This document shows, piece by piece, positions 16,138 to 24,903 of a stretch of 29,460 nt of DNA. Made by a program: the position numbers and the translations under genes. The notes under the pieces are model-generated. The model was not told the DNA's origin. It was given only the letters and a program-made list of their open reading frames with translations, and ran no database searches. The DNA comes from Candidatus Pelagibacter sp. (GTDB lineage Bacteria > Pseudomonadota > Alphaproteobacteria > Pelagibacterales > Pelagibacteraceae), in contig JAOISU010000008.1 of the NCBI GenBank assembly GCA_028222445.1, positions 1 through 29,460 on the forward strand, read 5' to 3'. Within the stretch, counting starts at the first letter, position 1, and every line of letters starts with the position of its first letter.

Positions 16138-17415
16138 ATGAGCTCAGAAGCTAAAGTTTCATACGATTTAAAAAGATTTTTAGGAATAAAAAGAGACTAT
16201 ACCCCAGAAGAAGTTGAGAGATTAAGAGGTTCAATTAAAATTGAATATTCTATGTGCAAACACCAATCTAAAAAATTATGGGATTTATTGAATTCAGAAA
16301 ATTATATTAATACATTGGGCTCACTCTCTGGAAATCATGCTGTCCAACACGCTAAAGCTGGATTAAAAGCAATTTATTTAAGTGGATGGCAAGTAGCAGC
16401 TGATGCAAATACAGCTGGTGAAATGTATCCTGATCAGTCTTTATACCCATATGATAGTGCACCAAAATTAGTTGAGTCGATGAACAATGCTCTAATAAGA
16501 GCAGACCAAATTCAACATATGGAATTACAAGATGGTGACATGAAATCAAAAGATAGAACAGATTATATGCTACCAATAATTGCAGATGGTGAAGCAGGAT
16601 TTGGTGGTCCATTAAATGTTTTTGAGTTAACAAAAAAATTCATTAAAGCAGGTGCAGCTGGTGTTCACTTTGAAGATCAATTAGCTAGTGAAAAAAAATG
16701 TGGCCATATGGGTGGAAAAGTTTTAGTTCCAACTGGTACTATGATTAAAAATTTAAAAGCTGCAAGACTAGCTGCGGATATTGCGGATGTACCATTAATA
16801 ATTTTAGCAAGAACAGATGCAAATGCTGCAAAATTAATCACTAATGATTTTGATGAAAATGATAAACCATTTTTAACTGGTGAAAGGTCGCCAGAAGGCT
16901 TTTATTATGTTAAGCATGGAATTGATCAAGCAATCTCAAGGGGTTTAGCTTACGCTCCTTATTCAGATTTAATCTGGTGTGAAACTGCAACACCAAACTT
17001 AGAAGAAGCAAAAAAGTTTGCGGATGCAATTCATGAAAAGTTTCCTGGTAAATTACTAGCTTACAACTGTTCTCCCTCGTTCAATTGGAAAAAGCATTTA
17101 TCAGATGCTGAGATTGCAACATTTCAGCAAAAAATTAGTGAGATGGGATATAAATTCCAGTTTATAACTCTTGCAGGATTTCATACTCAAAATATTGCAA
17201 TTTTTGAACTTGCTGAAAAATATAAAACAGAAGGAATGACTGCTTATTCTAAAATCCAAGAGCTTGAATTTGCTAGAGAAAAAGATGGCTATACAAGTGT
17301 TAAACACCAACGAGAAGTTGGAACATCTTATTTTGATGCAGTTTCAAATACCATAAGTAGTGGAAAAAGTTCTACAACTGCTATGGCAGGATCAACAGAA
17401 TCTGAGCAGTTTTAA
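16138..17415 (+). CDS. aceA: Isocitrate lyase
   Basis: The 425-aa enzyme cleaves isocitrate to glyoxylate and succinate in the glyoxylate shunt. The catalytic loop [10 protein letters not shown] (about 182-191) carries the active-site Cys, and the metal and substrate regions are seen in [11 protein letters not shown] (about 80-90), [12 protein letters not shown] (about 145-156) and [10 protein letters not shown] (about 221-230). Length agrees with the short bacterial class. It is divergent from the RamB/ScfR-like regulator, in agreement with control of this enzyme by RamB in actinobacteria. Malate synthase is not in the window. Confidence 0.96.
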   Translation: MSSEAKVSYDLKRFLGIKRDYTPEEVERLRGSIKIEYSMCKHQSKKLWDLLNSENYINTLGSLSGNHAVQHAKAGLKAIYLSGWQVAADANTAGEMYPDQSLYPYDSAPKLVESMNNALIRADQIQHMELQDGDMKSKDRTDYMLPIIADGEAGFGGPLNVFELTKKFIKAGAAGVHFEDQLASEKKCGHMGGKVLVPTGTMIKNLKAARLAADIADVPLIILARTDANAAKLITNDFDENDKPFLTGERSPEGFYYVKHGIDQAISRGLAYAPYSDLIWCETATPNLEEAKKFADAIHEKFPGKLLAYNCSPSFNWKKHLSDAEIATFQQKISEMGYKFQFITLAGFHTQNIAIFELAEKYKTEGMTAYSKIQELEFAREKDGYTSVKHQREVGTSYFDAVSNTISSGKSSTTAMAGSTESEQF

Positions 17416-17434
17416 TTAATCTTTAATAACCTTT

Positions 17435-17456
17435 CTAAATATGATTATATATTTAG
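17435..17456 (+). promoter_or_regulatory. Perfect AT-rich hairpin abutting a start codon
   Basis: CTAAATAT at 17435-17442 and ATATTTAG at 17449-17456 form a perfect 8-bp stem with a 6-nt loop. It lies 20 nt after the isocitrate lyase stop, and the next ATG (17457) begins immediately after the stem. Without G/C-rich pairs or a clear T tract it would be a weak terminator. It could be a transcript end or block initiation of the small membrane gene. Confidence 0.4.
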
Positions 17457-17750
17457 ATGCTTTTAAGTAGTATACTTTTAGTCATTCTTTATATTTCTCA
17501 CAGATACATTGTTGCTTGGATTATCTATTACAATAACACAGATGAACGTTTTGGTAATTCTGTATGGCGTTGGTCATATGATTATCAAGTAATTGGAGAA
17601 AGAGATGTTTCAGACCTTGATGATAAGCCATTTGTTAGAAAAAGAAGAGTTAGAAACCGTGCTGTTTCAATAATGTACTTCAATTTCTTTATAGGGTTTT
17701 ATGCATTCATGTCTTTTCTAAGTAATTTGCTTATCCTGATATTATCTTAA
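17457..17750 (+). CDS. Small membrane protein, unknown function
   Basis: A 97-aa product with an N-terminal membrane span (LLSSILLVILYISHRYIVAWI, about 2-22), a polar central region rich in Asp, Arg and aromatic residues (NSVWRWSYDYQVIGERD, about 34-50, and KPFVRKRRVRNRA, about 57-69) and a second span (IMYFNFFIGFYAFMSFLSNL, about 72-91). Both ends probably lie on one side with the basic loop in the cytoplasm. No family recognised. It sits between isocitrate lyase and the iron transporter and does not obviously belong to either. Confidence 0.65.
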   Translation: MLLSSILLVILYISHRYIVAWIIYYNNTDERFGNSVWRWSYDYQVIGERDVSDLDDKPFVRKRRVRNRAVSIMYFNFFIGFYAFMSFLSNLLILILS

Positions 17751-17778
17751 ATAATACCTTGTAAATTGCGTCAATAAA

Positions 17779-17799
17779 TGCGATTGATAATCATTCGCA
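17779..17799. promoter_or_regulatory. Fur-like palindrome upstream of iron transporter operon
   Basis: A 21-bp near-perfect palindrome reads TGCGA, T, TGAT, A, ATCA, T, TCGCA. Only the sixth position from each end fails to pair. The core TTGATAATCATT resembles the Fur box GATAATGATAATCATTATC. It ends 47 bp before the substrate-binding protein start, suggesting iron-dependent repression by a Fur or Irr-type regulator. Confidence 0.65.
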
Positions 17800-17846
17800 A
17801 TGTAAATAATAACCATTCTAAAGTAATCAACACTAAAAATAAAAAA

Positions 17847-18866
17847 ATGAAAAAAGTCACACTTATTCTATTAACTTTGTGTTTTTTAAAAAGCACAACT
17901 TTAGCAAATGAAGTGAATGTTTTTAGTGCAAGACATTACGACTCAGATATTCAACTTTATAATAAATTTACATCTCAAACTGGGATCAAGGTTAATGTCA
18001 TATCTGGTAATGATAAATCTCTTCAAAAAAGAATTATAGAAGAGGGGAAAAATTCCAAAGCTGACCTTTATATTACAGCTGATGCTGGAACATTAGGACT
18101 TTTTGATTTAAAGGGGATGTTTCAAAATTCTATGTCGCCAGCAATTAAATCTGCAGTACCAGCAAACTTTAGATCTAAAAATTGGACAGGAATAGCTAAA
18201 AGAGCACGAATAATTTATTACTCTCCAGAAAGAGTAAGTACCAATGATCTTAATGGAATGACTTATGAAGCCTTAGCTAACCCAAAATGGAAAGGTAGAA
18301 TTGTTATCAGACAATCTAATAATATTTACAACCAATCCTTAGTAACTTCATTAATAGAGAATAATGGAAAAGAGAGTACTACTATTTGGGCAAAAAATTT
18401 GGTTAAGAATATGGCTAGAGACTCAAAGGGAAATGATAGAGCTCAGATTTTAGCGGTAGCAGCTGGGGAAGCTGATCTTGCTATTGCAAATACTTATTAT
18501 TATGCACTCATGCTTTCTGGCAGTAAGGGTGCAGATCAACAAGAGGCTGCAAAAAAAGTATTACCGTTTTTCCCAAATCAGGGTGACAGGGGAACACATA
18601 TGAATATTAGTGGAGGTGGAATATTAAAATATGCAACCAATAAAGATAACGCAATTAAACTGTTAGAGTTTTTATTAACCAAAGAAGCACAACAACACAT
18701 TGTTAATAATACGTATGAATATCCAATGATTGAAGGAATTGAGCCACATAAAATAATCAAAGATATGGGGCTTGCATTTAAACAAGACACAAAAACAGAA
18801 GTAGCAAATTATGGGAAAAATCAATCTATCGCTTTAGAGATTATGTTAAAAGCAAATTGGAAATAA
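17847..18866 (+). CDS. fbpA: Fe(III) ABC transporter substrate-binding protein
   Basis: The product is 339 aa from the ATG at 17847. It has a signal peptide MKKVTLILLTLCFLKSTTLA, then mature ANEVNVFSARHYDSDIQLY, the FutA/FbpA start with its iron-contact His and Tyr. RIIYYSPERV (about 124-133) and IANTYYYALML (about 215-225) hold the tyrosines that coordinate ferric iron in this family. The protein binds Fe(III) in the periplasm for the permease and ATPase encoded next. An in-frame ATG at 17778 lies at the edge of the Fur-like palindrome and would prefix a polar extension to the signal peptide, so 17847 is taken as the start. The symbol reflects family homology. Confidence 0.9.
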   Translation: MKKVTLILLTLCFLKSTTLANEVNVFSARHYDSDIQLYNKFTSQTGIKVNVISGNDKSLQKRIIEEGKNSKADLYITADAGTLGLFDLKGMFQNSMSPAIKSAVPANFRSKNWTGIAKRARIIYYSPERVSTNDLNGMTYEALANPKWKGRIVIRQSNNIYNQSLVTSLIENNGKESTTIWAKNLVKNMARDSKGNDRAQILAVAAGEADLAIANTYYYALMLSGSKGADQQEAAKKVLPFFPNQGDRGTHMNISGGGILKYATNKDNAIKLLEFLLTKEAQQHIVNNTYEYPMIEGIEPHKIIKDMGLAFKQDTKTEVANYGKNQSIALEIMLKANWK

Positions 18867-18867
18867 G

Positions 18868-20484
18868 ATGATTAACAGAATTAACATATGGTATTTGTCT
18901 TCATTTTTAATATCAATTTTTGTAGCGATACCTATTATAACTGTATTTAGTAGTTTTTTTCAAACAACTGGAGACTACGTTTCAGTTTTAAAAAATACTT
19001 TTCTTTTAGATTATATTTACAATTCATTAATACTTTTAATAGGTGTTTTAACCTTAACTTTTATTATAGGAGTTGGTTGTGCTTATTTAGTTTCATTTTA
19101 CAAATTTCCAGGAGTTAATTTTTTTAAATGGGCTTTAATTTTATCATTTGCTGTACCAGCGTACATTTATGCATATTCATTAACTGCTTTTTTTGAAAAC
19201 TATGGAACAGCTTTTTCAATTTTAAAAAACTTATTGGGTGAGGGAAATTATAATGCTCATATTCCTAAGTTTGATGGAATGTTAGGTGCAATAATTTCAA
19301 TATCATTTTCACTATTTGGTTATGTTTATGTATTAACTAGAGCATCATTTCATTATCAGTCACAAAACTTATTAGAACTTGGAAAAAACCTTGGTTTTTC
19401 AAAACAAAAATCGTTTTTTAAGATAATCTTACCTTCGGCAAGACCTGCAATAGTTGCTGGTCTTTCTTTAGTTGCAATGGAAGCTTTATCTGATTTTGGT
19501 TCAGTTTCATTTTTTGGAGTGTCCACTTTAACAACAGGTATTTATAATGCTTGGATATCTTTTGATGATCTTACTTTGGCAAACAGGTTATCCTCTTACT
19601 TGTTAATTTTTATACTTGGGTTGTTTGTCTTAGAAAACTTATCTAGAAAGAAAGCTCAATATCACACATCTTCAAAAGGAGGATTTAAATCAAAATCTGT
19701 AATTCAATTATCTGGTTATAAATCAATTACAGCTTCTTTATTTTGTATAGCTGTATTTTTCTTAAGTTTTTTATTCCCAGTTTTTCAAATGTTATATTGG
19801 ACAATTATTTTTCCCAAACATTTATTAGATTTAAATCTAATTCAATTATTTTCAAATACGATATTGCTAGTTTTTTTAGCATGCTGTGTATTGATATTAT
19901 TAGCCTTTATTTCAAACTATGGAAGTAGAGTTTCAAAAAGTAAATTTTTAGATATATTAAATACATTTTCTATTTCTGGATATGCAATACCTGGAATTAT
20001 TTTAGCTGTTGCTTTTATATCATTTATTTCATGGCTAGATCTTAATATGATTAATTACCTTGGAACAGAATCGATAAAATCTATTTTCATTGGATCTATT
20101 TTAGGATTGGTTATAATTTATTTTATAAGATTTTATTCTTTAGCTAATAACGGAATTAAATCTGGCTATCTAAAAATTAATTATTCTATAGATGAGAGTG
20201 CATATCTTCTTGGTTATTCAAAATTTAAAACATTTAGAAATATTCACCTTCCATATTTAAAGAACTCAGTTTTATTAATAGGTATTTTGTTAACAATTGA
20301 AATAATCAAGGAATTACCGATTACCTTGATTATGAGACCATTTAACTTTGAAACCTTTGCAACAAAGGCGTACATTTATGCTTCCCAAGATTTACTCGAA
20401 GCTGCAGCAGCGCCATCATTACTGCTTATACTTATTGCAAGTTGCTTTATTTTAATTACATCTAGATATATCCTTAAAGATTAA
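18868..20484 (+). CDS. fbpB: Fe(III) ABC transporter permease (fused two-domain)
   Basis: The 538-aa membrane protein has about 12 spans and two binding-protein-dependent permease modules. Each has an EAA-like coupling loop: LELGKNLGFSKQKSFFKIIL (about 167-186) followed by PSARPAIVAG, and ESAYLLGYSKFKTFRNIHLP (about 443-462). This is the fused FbpB/SfuB architecture used for ferric iron uptake. It starts 1 nt after the substrate-binding gene stop, and the ATPase gene follows by 4 nt, so the three form one operon. Transport of iron is inferred from the binding protein and the Fur-like box. Confidence 0.9.
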   Translation: MINRINIWYLSSFLISIFVAIPIITVFSSFFQTTGDYVSVLKNTFLLDYIYNSLILLIGVLTLTFIIGVGCAYLVSFYKFPGVNFFKWALILSFAVPAYIYAYSLTAFFENYGTAFSILKNLLGEGNYNAHIPKFDGMLGAIISISFSLFGYVYVLTRASFHYQSQNLLELGKNLGFSKQKSFFKIILPSARPAIVAGLSLVAMEALSDFGSVSFFGVSTLTTGIYNAWISFDDLTLANRLSSYLLIFILGLFVLENLSRKKAQYHTSSKGGFKSKSVIQLSGYKSITASLFCIAVFFLSFLFPVFQMLYWTIIFPKHLLDLNLIQLFSNTILLVFLACCVLILLAFISNYGSRVSKSKFLDILNTFSISGYAIPGIILAVAFISFISWLDLNMINYLGTESIKSIFIGSILGLVIIYFIRFYSLANNGIKSGYLKINYSIDESAYLLGYSKFKTFRNIHLPYLKNSVLLIGILLTIEIIKELPITLIMRPFNFETFATKAYIYASQDLLEAAAAPSLLLILIASCFILITSRYILKD

Positions 20485-20488
20485 ACTT

Positions 20489-21547
20489 ATGATAAAAAAT
20501 TTCTTAGAAATAAATAATGTAACATTTGCAGCAAGTGCACAGAGTAAAGTGAACAATGTTTCTCTAACGATTGAAAATCAAGGAGACATTGTTTGTTTGT
20601 TAGGACCATCTGGTATTGGTAAAACTACTATACTTAGAACAATTGCAGGTTTAGAAAAAGTACAGTCTGGGAAAATTATCTTAAAAAATAAAATTTTGTC
20701 ATCTGATAATACTCATATTGAACCTGAAAATAGAAATATTTCTATGGGGTTTCAGGACAATTCCCTTTTTCCCCATTATACAGTTTTAGAAAATATAAAA
20801 TTTGGTGCAGATAGAAATAAAAAGAAGAAGAAAGGTTTAAATTTAAATGAAATAAATAAGCTTCTTCATATCGAGCGCATTGTTGATAAATACCCACACC
20901 AGATAAGTTCTGGAGAAGCTCAAAGAGCTTCATTAGCAAGGTCTTTGTTATCTAATCCTGATTTATTGTTATTAGACGAGCCTCTTTCAAATGTAGATCA
21001 GAACTTTAAAGAAGAAATACAAGTAAAATTAAAGCAAATTTTAACAGTGCATAAGATTACAACAATTATTGTAACACACGACTCTTATGAGGCTTTTTAT
21101 TTGGGAACTAAATGTGGAATAATTTTAGATGGTCAACTCAAACAATATGATGATCCATATAATGTTTATCATTTTCCAAACTCAATAGAGGTGGTGAATT
21201 TTTTAAATCGAGGGATTTTAATTCCAGCAAAAGTTACTGGTGAAAATAGTTTAGAAAATGATGATCTTGGAACAATAACTGGAGATTTTATAAAACATTA
21301 TCCAAAAGGATCTGAAGTTCAGCTTTTATTACAGCCTGAGGATCTTGAGCATGATGACAAAAGTAATTTAAAATTAGAAGTTGTGGATAGAAAATTTAGA
21401 GGAACAAATTTTATCTATACTCTTAAAACTGCAAGTAATAGATTAGTACCTGTTTTTGTTCATTCACATCATATTCATCAGCATGAAGTTGACGAAAAAT
21501 TTGGTATAAAGAGACCAATTAATATTGATCATATAGTTTGTTTCTAA
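20489..21547 (+). CDS. fbpC: Fe(III) ABC transporter ATP-binding protein
   Basis: The 352-aa ATPase energises the iron permease encoded just upstream. It shows Walker A GPSGIGKTT (39-47), Q-loop FQDNSLFPH (about 88-96), signature SSGEAQRASLARSL (about 139-152, where LSGGQ is usual), Walker B LLLLDEPLSNVD (about 157-168) and the switch His in IIVTHDSYEAF. The C-terminal part (from about residue 240) is a TOBE-like regulatory domain including LLLQPEDLE. The variant signature keeps the essential Ser and Gly. The symbol reflects operon context. Confidence 0.9.
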   Translation: MIKNFLEINNVTFAASAQSKVNNVSLTIENQGDIVCLLGPSGIGKTTILRTIAGLEKVQSGKIILKNKILSSDNTHIEPENRNISMGFQDNSLFPHYTVLENIKFGADRNKKKKKGLNLNEINKLLHIERIVDKYPHQISSGEAQRASLARSLLSNPDLLLLDEPLSNVDQNFKEEIQVKLKQILTVHKITTIIVTHDSYEAFYLGTKCGIILDGQLKQYDDPYNVYHFPNSIEVVNFLNRGILIPAKVTGENSLENDDLGTITGDFIKHYPKGSEVQLLLQPEDLEHDDKSNLKLEVVDRKFRGTNFIYTLKTASNRLVPVFVHSHHIHQHEVDEKFGIKRPINIDHIVCF

Positions 21548-21566
21548 TACAAAATCCTAAATTAAA

Positions 21567-22265
21567 ATGAATAAAAGATTTAAAACATTGTCCAAGGGGA
21601 TTATTGATGTAAGCCCTTTAATGATACCGGTAGTTCCGTTTGGAATTATATACGGCGTTATTGGAATGGAAGTGGGTTTGAGTGCCTATATGACATTTGG
21701 TATGTCTATTATAATTTTTGGTGGAGCTTCTCAAATTGTTTTATTACAATTATTCTCTGGCGGTGCATCATCATTAGTTACAATCACATCAGTTACCGCA
21801 GTAAACTCTAGACATTTACTATATGGTGCGGTTTTTTCTGAATATCTTTCTCACTTAAAACTGAGATGGAAAATTATATTATCCTATGTATTAATTGATC
21901 AAGCATTTGCTGTCTCAAACATTTATTTTAAAAAAAATAAACAAAATAAATTTAAACACTACCATTTATTAGGAGCTGGTTTTACCTGTTGGATTATTTG
22001 GCAGATATCAACAATTTTAGGTATAGTTCTTGGATCAGTAGTACCTGAAGAGTTAGGTTTAAGTTTTACTATTTCTTTAACATTTTTGGCTTTGTTAATT
22101 AATGATTTTAGAAAGTATAAAAATATAATTGTAATGTTAGTGTCAGGAATTGTTGCAACTATTGGGTACAATACAATACCATTTCAAGCTTATATTATTG
22201 TAGCAACACTTTCAGCCTTATCGGTTGCCACCATAATAACATTAATTGAACAGAAGAAAAAATAA
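21567..22265 (+). CDS. azlC: AzlC family branched-chain amino acid exporter subunit
   Basis: The 232-aa integral membrane protein carries PLMIPVVPFGIIYGVIGMEV (about 17-36), GGASQIVLLQLFSGGAS (about 53-69) and the AVNSRHLLYGAVFSEYL block (about 79-95), which are AzlC hallmarks. With AzlD, encoded directly downstream, it exports branched-chain amino acids or analogues, as described in Bacillus (AzlCD) and E. coli (YgaZH). It follows the iron operon by 19 nt on the same strand and could be on its transcript, though the functions are unrelated. Confidence 0.88.
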   Translation: MNKRFKTLSKGIIDVSPLMIPVVPFGIIYGVIGMEVGLSAYMTFGMSIIIFGGASQIVLLQLFSGGASSLVTITSVTAVNSRHLLYGAVFSEYLSHLKLRWKIILSYVLIDQAFAVSNIYFKKNKQNKFKHYHLLGAGFTCWIIWQISTILGIVLGSVVPEELGLSFTISLTFLALLINDFRKYKNIIVMLVSGIVATIGYNTIPFQAYIIVATLSALSVATIITLIEQKKK

Positions 22266-22582
22266 TGCATTGGACAACAATTATTTATTGTGGAATTTTG
22301 ACTTACTTAACAAGATTTTCTATGATTTTTTTCTTAAAGAAAGACATCTTAAATGAAAAGACAAAAAAAGTTTTAACTTACGTTCCATCAGCCATTTTTC
22401 CAGCAATAATATTTCCTCCTATATTTCTTGATGCCACAGGATCTATAGATATTGATAGTAATCCTAAGATACTAGCAGCTATAATTGCGATAATTATTGG
22501 ATATTTTAGTAGAAGTATTATTGCAACCATTCTTGTTGGGCTTGCCTTTTATTGGTTCTTGATTTTTGTATATTACCAATAA
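22265..22582 (+). CDS. azlD: AzlD family branched-chain amino acid exporter small subunit
   Basis: A 105-aa membrane protein with about four hydrophobic spans. The N-terminal GILTYLTRFSMIF (about 11-23) and YVPSAIFPAIIFPPIF (about 39-54) match the AzlD pattern, and the size is typical. Its ATG overlaps the TAA of azlC by one base, as expected for obligate partner subunits. Confidence 0.88.
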   Translation: MHWTTIIYCGILTYLTRFSMIFFLKKDILNEKTKKVLTYVPSAIFPAIIFPPIFLDATGSIDIDSNPKILAAIIAIIIGYFSRSIIATILVGLAFYWFLIFVYYQ

Positions 22583-22605
22583 AAAAGCCTATATTTACTC
22601 ACAAA

Positions 22606-23499
22606 ATGTTTCCTAAAGTTAAAATTAACAATGAGTTATTGGGCATACTTTATATGCTTTTATGTCAGTTTTCATTTGCAACAAATGATGCTTTTGTAAA
22701 AAACATATATGAACATTTCGATGAAATATTTGTTTTAAATCAAATAATTTTTATAAGAGGGATTTTTACACTACTATTTATTGTATTATTTCTTTACATA
22801 AAAAAACAATTAAATTTTAAGTTAATTTTTTCTTCAACAGAACTAAAGATAAGAGGGCTTCTTGAATCTTTAGCTGCATTATTTTTTTTTATAGGTATTG
22901 CCTTACTACCTTTTGCAAAAGTTTATATTCTATTAAGTATGGCGCCAATTATCTTAACTGCATTTGGGGCAATCTTTATGAATGAAAAAGTAAGATGGAG
23001 AAGATGGAGTGCTGTAATTTTAGGTTTTATTGGTGTGGTAGTAGTTGTTAATCCAGGGAAATTAGAGTTTGGTTATTATTTTATATTTCCAATCTTAGCA
23101 GCTATCATGCTTTCAATTAGAGACATGTATACAAAAAATTTTAAAAAAGATTATCACAGTCTTCAAACTGCATTTATGACGTGTTTTGTTGTGACTTTTT
23201 TTTTTGGAATATTAAGTATTTATAAATTTTATGATTTTACGTTAAAAGATATTTTTATTTTATTTATTTCTGCTTTTTTTTTAGCAATGGGTTATATTTT
23301 TTCAATTGCAACTATCAAGATTGCTCTTGTGTCTGTTACATCAACTTTTAGATATTCAGTGATTTTATGGGGCATTATTTATGGATATTTTTTATTTGAT
23401 GAAGTTCCTTCGACTAATAGTTATATTGGTGCATTAATTATTATAATTAGTGGTTTAATTATCATATCGAGACAGAAACAAATTGGAGTTATAAAATAA
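22606..23499 (+). CDS. EamA/DMT family transporter
   Basis: The product is 297 aa from the ATG at 22606 (MFPKVKINNELLGILYMLLC). It has ten predicted membrane spans arranged as two EamA repeats, with NDAFVKNIYEHFDE in the first repeat and the inter-repeat feature MAPIILTAFGAIFMNEKVRWRRW typical of this drug/metabolite transporter family. A farther ATG at 22552 lies inside azlD and would add 18 residues with no family match, so it was not used. It has the common ten-span length. The substrate is unknown; many SAR11 relatives carry several such genes for small organic molecules. Confidence 0.82.
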   Translation: MFPKVKINNELLGILYMLLCQFSFATNDAFVKNIYEHFDEIFVLNQIIFIRGIFTLLFIVLFLYIKKQLNFKLIFSSTELKIRGLLESLAALFFFIGIALLPFAKVYILLSMAPIILTAFGAIFMNEKVRWRRWSAVILGFIGVVVVVNPGKLEFGYYFIFPILAAIMLSIRDMYTKNFKKDYHSLQTAFMTCFVVTFFFGILSIYKFYDFTLKDIFILFISAFFLAMGYIFSIATIKIALVSVTSTFRYSVILWGIIYGYFLFDEVPSTNSYIGALIIIISGLIIISRQKQIGVIK

Positions 23500-23543
23500 A
23501 ACAATGAGTTGTTAATTAATCTTGTATCTTATATATTAAGACT

Positions 23544-23912
23544 ATGAAAAAAATATTCATCATAATTTTTACACTGATTTCATTCAACTCATTTGCTGTA
23601 GATAAAAGTACTACTTTTAATAATGAAATTTTTGAAAAAGCGCAACTTGATGGAAAAATAGTTGTTATAAATTCTTGGAATGAAACATGCACAACCTGTA
23701 AGGCTCAAATTAAGATCCTAAATCAAGCCGAAAAAGACTTTGAGGACATCCTCTTTTTAAGCTTTGAGCAAGAAAAGGATAAGACTATTGCAAAACAATT
23801 AGGAATTGACTATTGGACAACAATTGTTATTTACCATAATAACAAAGAGGTCTATAGAAGCATCGGTCAAATGAATAAAGACAAAATTTATTCTGCTATA
23901 AAATCTCTTTAA
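23544..23912 (+). CDS. Secreted thioredoxin-like protein
   Basis: A 122-aa product with a signal peptide (MKKIFIIIFTLISFNSFA, cut before VDKS) and a thioredoxin fold carrying the dithiol CTTC (about 49-52) in WNETCTTCKAQ. Where thioredoxins have a cis-proline, the sequence reads IDYWTTIVIYH, with Thr at that place. I recall alphaproteobacterial relatives that also lack this proline. It probably acts as a periplasmic thiol reductant or oxidant. The genes before and after give no clue to a specific partner. Confidence 0.8.
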   Translation: MKKIFIIIFTLISFNSFAVDKSTTFNNEIFEKAQLDGKIVVINSWNETCTTCKAQIKILNQAEKDFEDILFLSFEQEKDKTIAKQLGIDYWTTIVIYHNNKEVYRSIGQMNKDKIYSAIKSL

Positions 23913-24050
23913 TTTTTAAACAACATCATCATAATAAAGTTAAAAATAATCGTATTTTAAAGATTTTATTATCTTGTATATTAAAGTTTTAGTAGTAGAT
24001 AATTAGAAATTATACGCATTTAATAACACTTATTTACATACTCTATAAAA

Positions 24051-24476
24051 ATGAAAAAAAAGAAAATTGTTAAAGATAGCTACATTGTAAGAACAAAAAA
24101 AAGAATACTTAGAGACACAATAGAAACAGAAAAAAAATATACTACTAATTTTAAAGACATTAGAAATTACTTTAAGATTTTTAATAAATCTTTATTTAAT
24201 AATAAACTCAATCCTTTTAATGATGTAATGATTAAAAGAATAGTAAGAGGATCAGGGCAATGCGTTGAATATATCTCTTATAGAAAGGGTACAAATAAAT
24301 TTGTACTTGAGATGATGCCTAAGTATAAAAATAAAATGGAGTTTTTAAATACTTTATCTCATGAGATGGTTCATTTGTACCAACAAACGATTAAAAAAGA
24401 TACAGGAAACCATAATAAATTATTTTTTAGTTTTAAAAATAAGTTTAAAAGATTAAATTTAAAGCTAAGTTATTAA
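24051..24476 (+). CDS. SprT-like zinc metalloprotease domain protein
   Basis: A 141-aa basic protein. It has the zinc protease motif LSHEMVHLYQQ with His104, Glu105 and His108 and a likely third ligand, His121, in TGNHNKLFF, which is the SprT/Spartan arrangement. The N-terminal 30 residues are very lysine-rich. SprT-like proteins are linked to cleavage of DNA-protein crosslinks in eukaryotes; bacterial small forms are poorly studied, and no cysteine zinc ribbon is present here. It is preceded by 138 nt without a gene (23913-24050), in which I see only AT-rich sequence. Confidence 0.8.
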   Translation: MKKKKIVKDSYIVRTKKRILRDTIETEKKYTTNFKDIRNYFKIFNKSLFNNKLNPFNDVMIKRIVRGSGQCVEYISYRKGTNKFVLEMMPKYKNKMEFLNTLSHEMVHLYQQTIKKDTGNHNKLFFSFKNKFKRLNLKLSY

Positions 24477-24483
24477 TTTATTT

Positions 24484-24876
24484 ATGCTGGCAACCATTAA
24501 TTGTAAAGAACTTGTAGAGCTTGCTAAAATTAACAAAGGTGCTTCTTTAATTGATGTTCGAACTCAAGCCGAATGGGATCAAGACGGTAAACCTAATGGA
24601 AAAGAAATTGGGTTAAACACATATTTTATTTGATTTATGATTGATGTTGAAGAGGGCAGAATTATCAACACTAAATTTGAAAAAATATTTGAAGAGTTAA
24701 AACTAGATAAATCTAAAGCTATTTTTGTTATGTGCAAAAGTGGATTTAGATCTTTCAAGGCCGCTGAATTAATAGATAAGAAAGGTTTTAAAACTTTTAA
24801 TATAATAAATGGATTTATCTGTTCAGAAGATGTTGAGTCAAACTGTTGGAAAACATCTGGGCTACCTGTTTTATAA
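24484..24876 (+). pseudogene. Rhodanese-domain protein interrupted by in-frame TGA
   Basis: Translation from ATG 24484 gives a rhodanese start (MLATINCKELVELA, then GASLIDVRTQAEWDQDGKPN) and stops at TGA 24631-24633 after GLNTYFI. The same frame continues straight on as FMIDVEEGRIINTKFEKIF with the sulfur-carrying loop MCKSGFRSFKAAE and ends in SGLPVL. Joined, the parts make a normal single-domain rhodanese of about 130 residues with its catalytic Cys intact. One base change would restore the frame. A restart at ATG 24637 could still yield the second part, but it would lack the first fold elements. It lies just before a sulfite exporter and a persulfide dioxygenase gene, fitting a sulfur-transfer role. 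Confidence 0.8.
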
Positions 24877-24903
24877 TTTAAAAATTAAAAGTTATTACAA
24901 ATT

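Noticed and set aside
17778..17846. Upstream start for the iron-binding protein
   Set aside because: It begins at the edge of the Fur-like palindrome and would put a polar extension before a clear signal peptide.
23913..24050. Possible small RNA or gene between the thioredoxin-like and SprT-like genes
   Set aside because: Only AT-rich sequence was seen, with no frame, stem or repeat strong enough to report.
24631..24633. TGA read as selenocysteine in the rhodanese
   Set aside because: The TGA is not at the catalytic position, the active-site Cys loop (MCKSGFRS) is present downstream, and I see no obvious selenocysteine hairpin after it.
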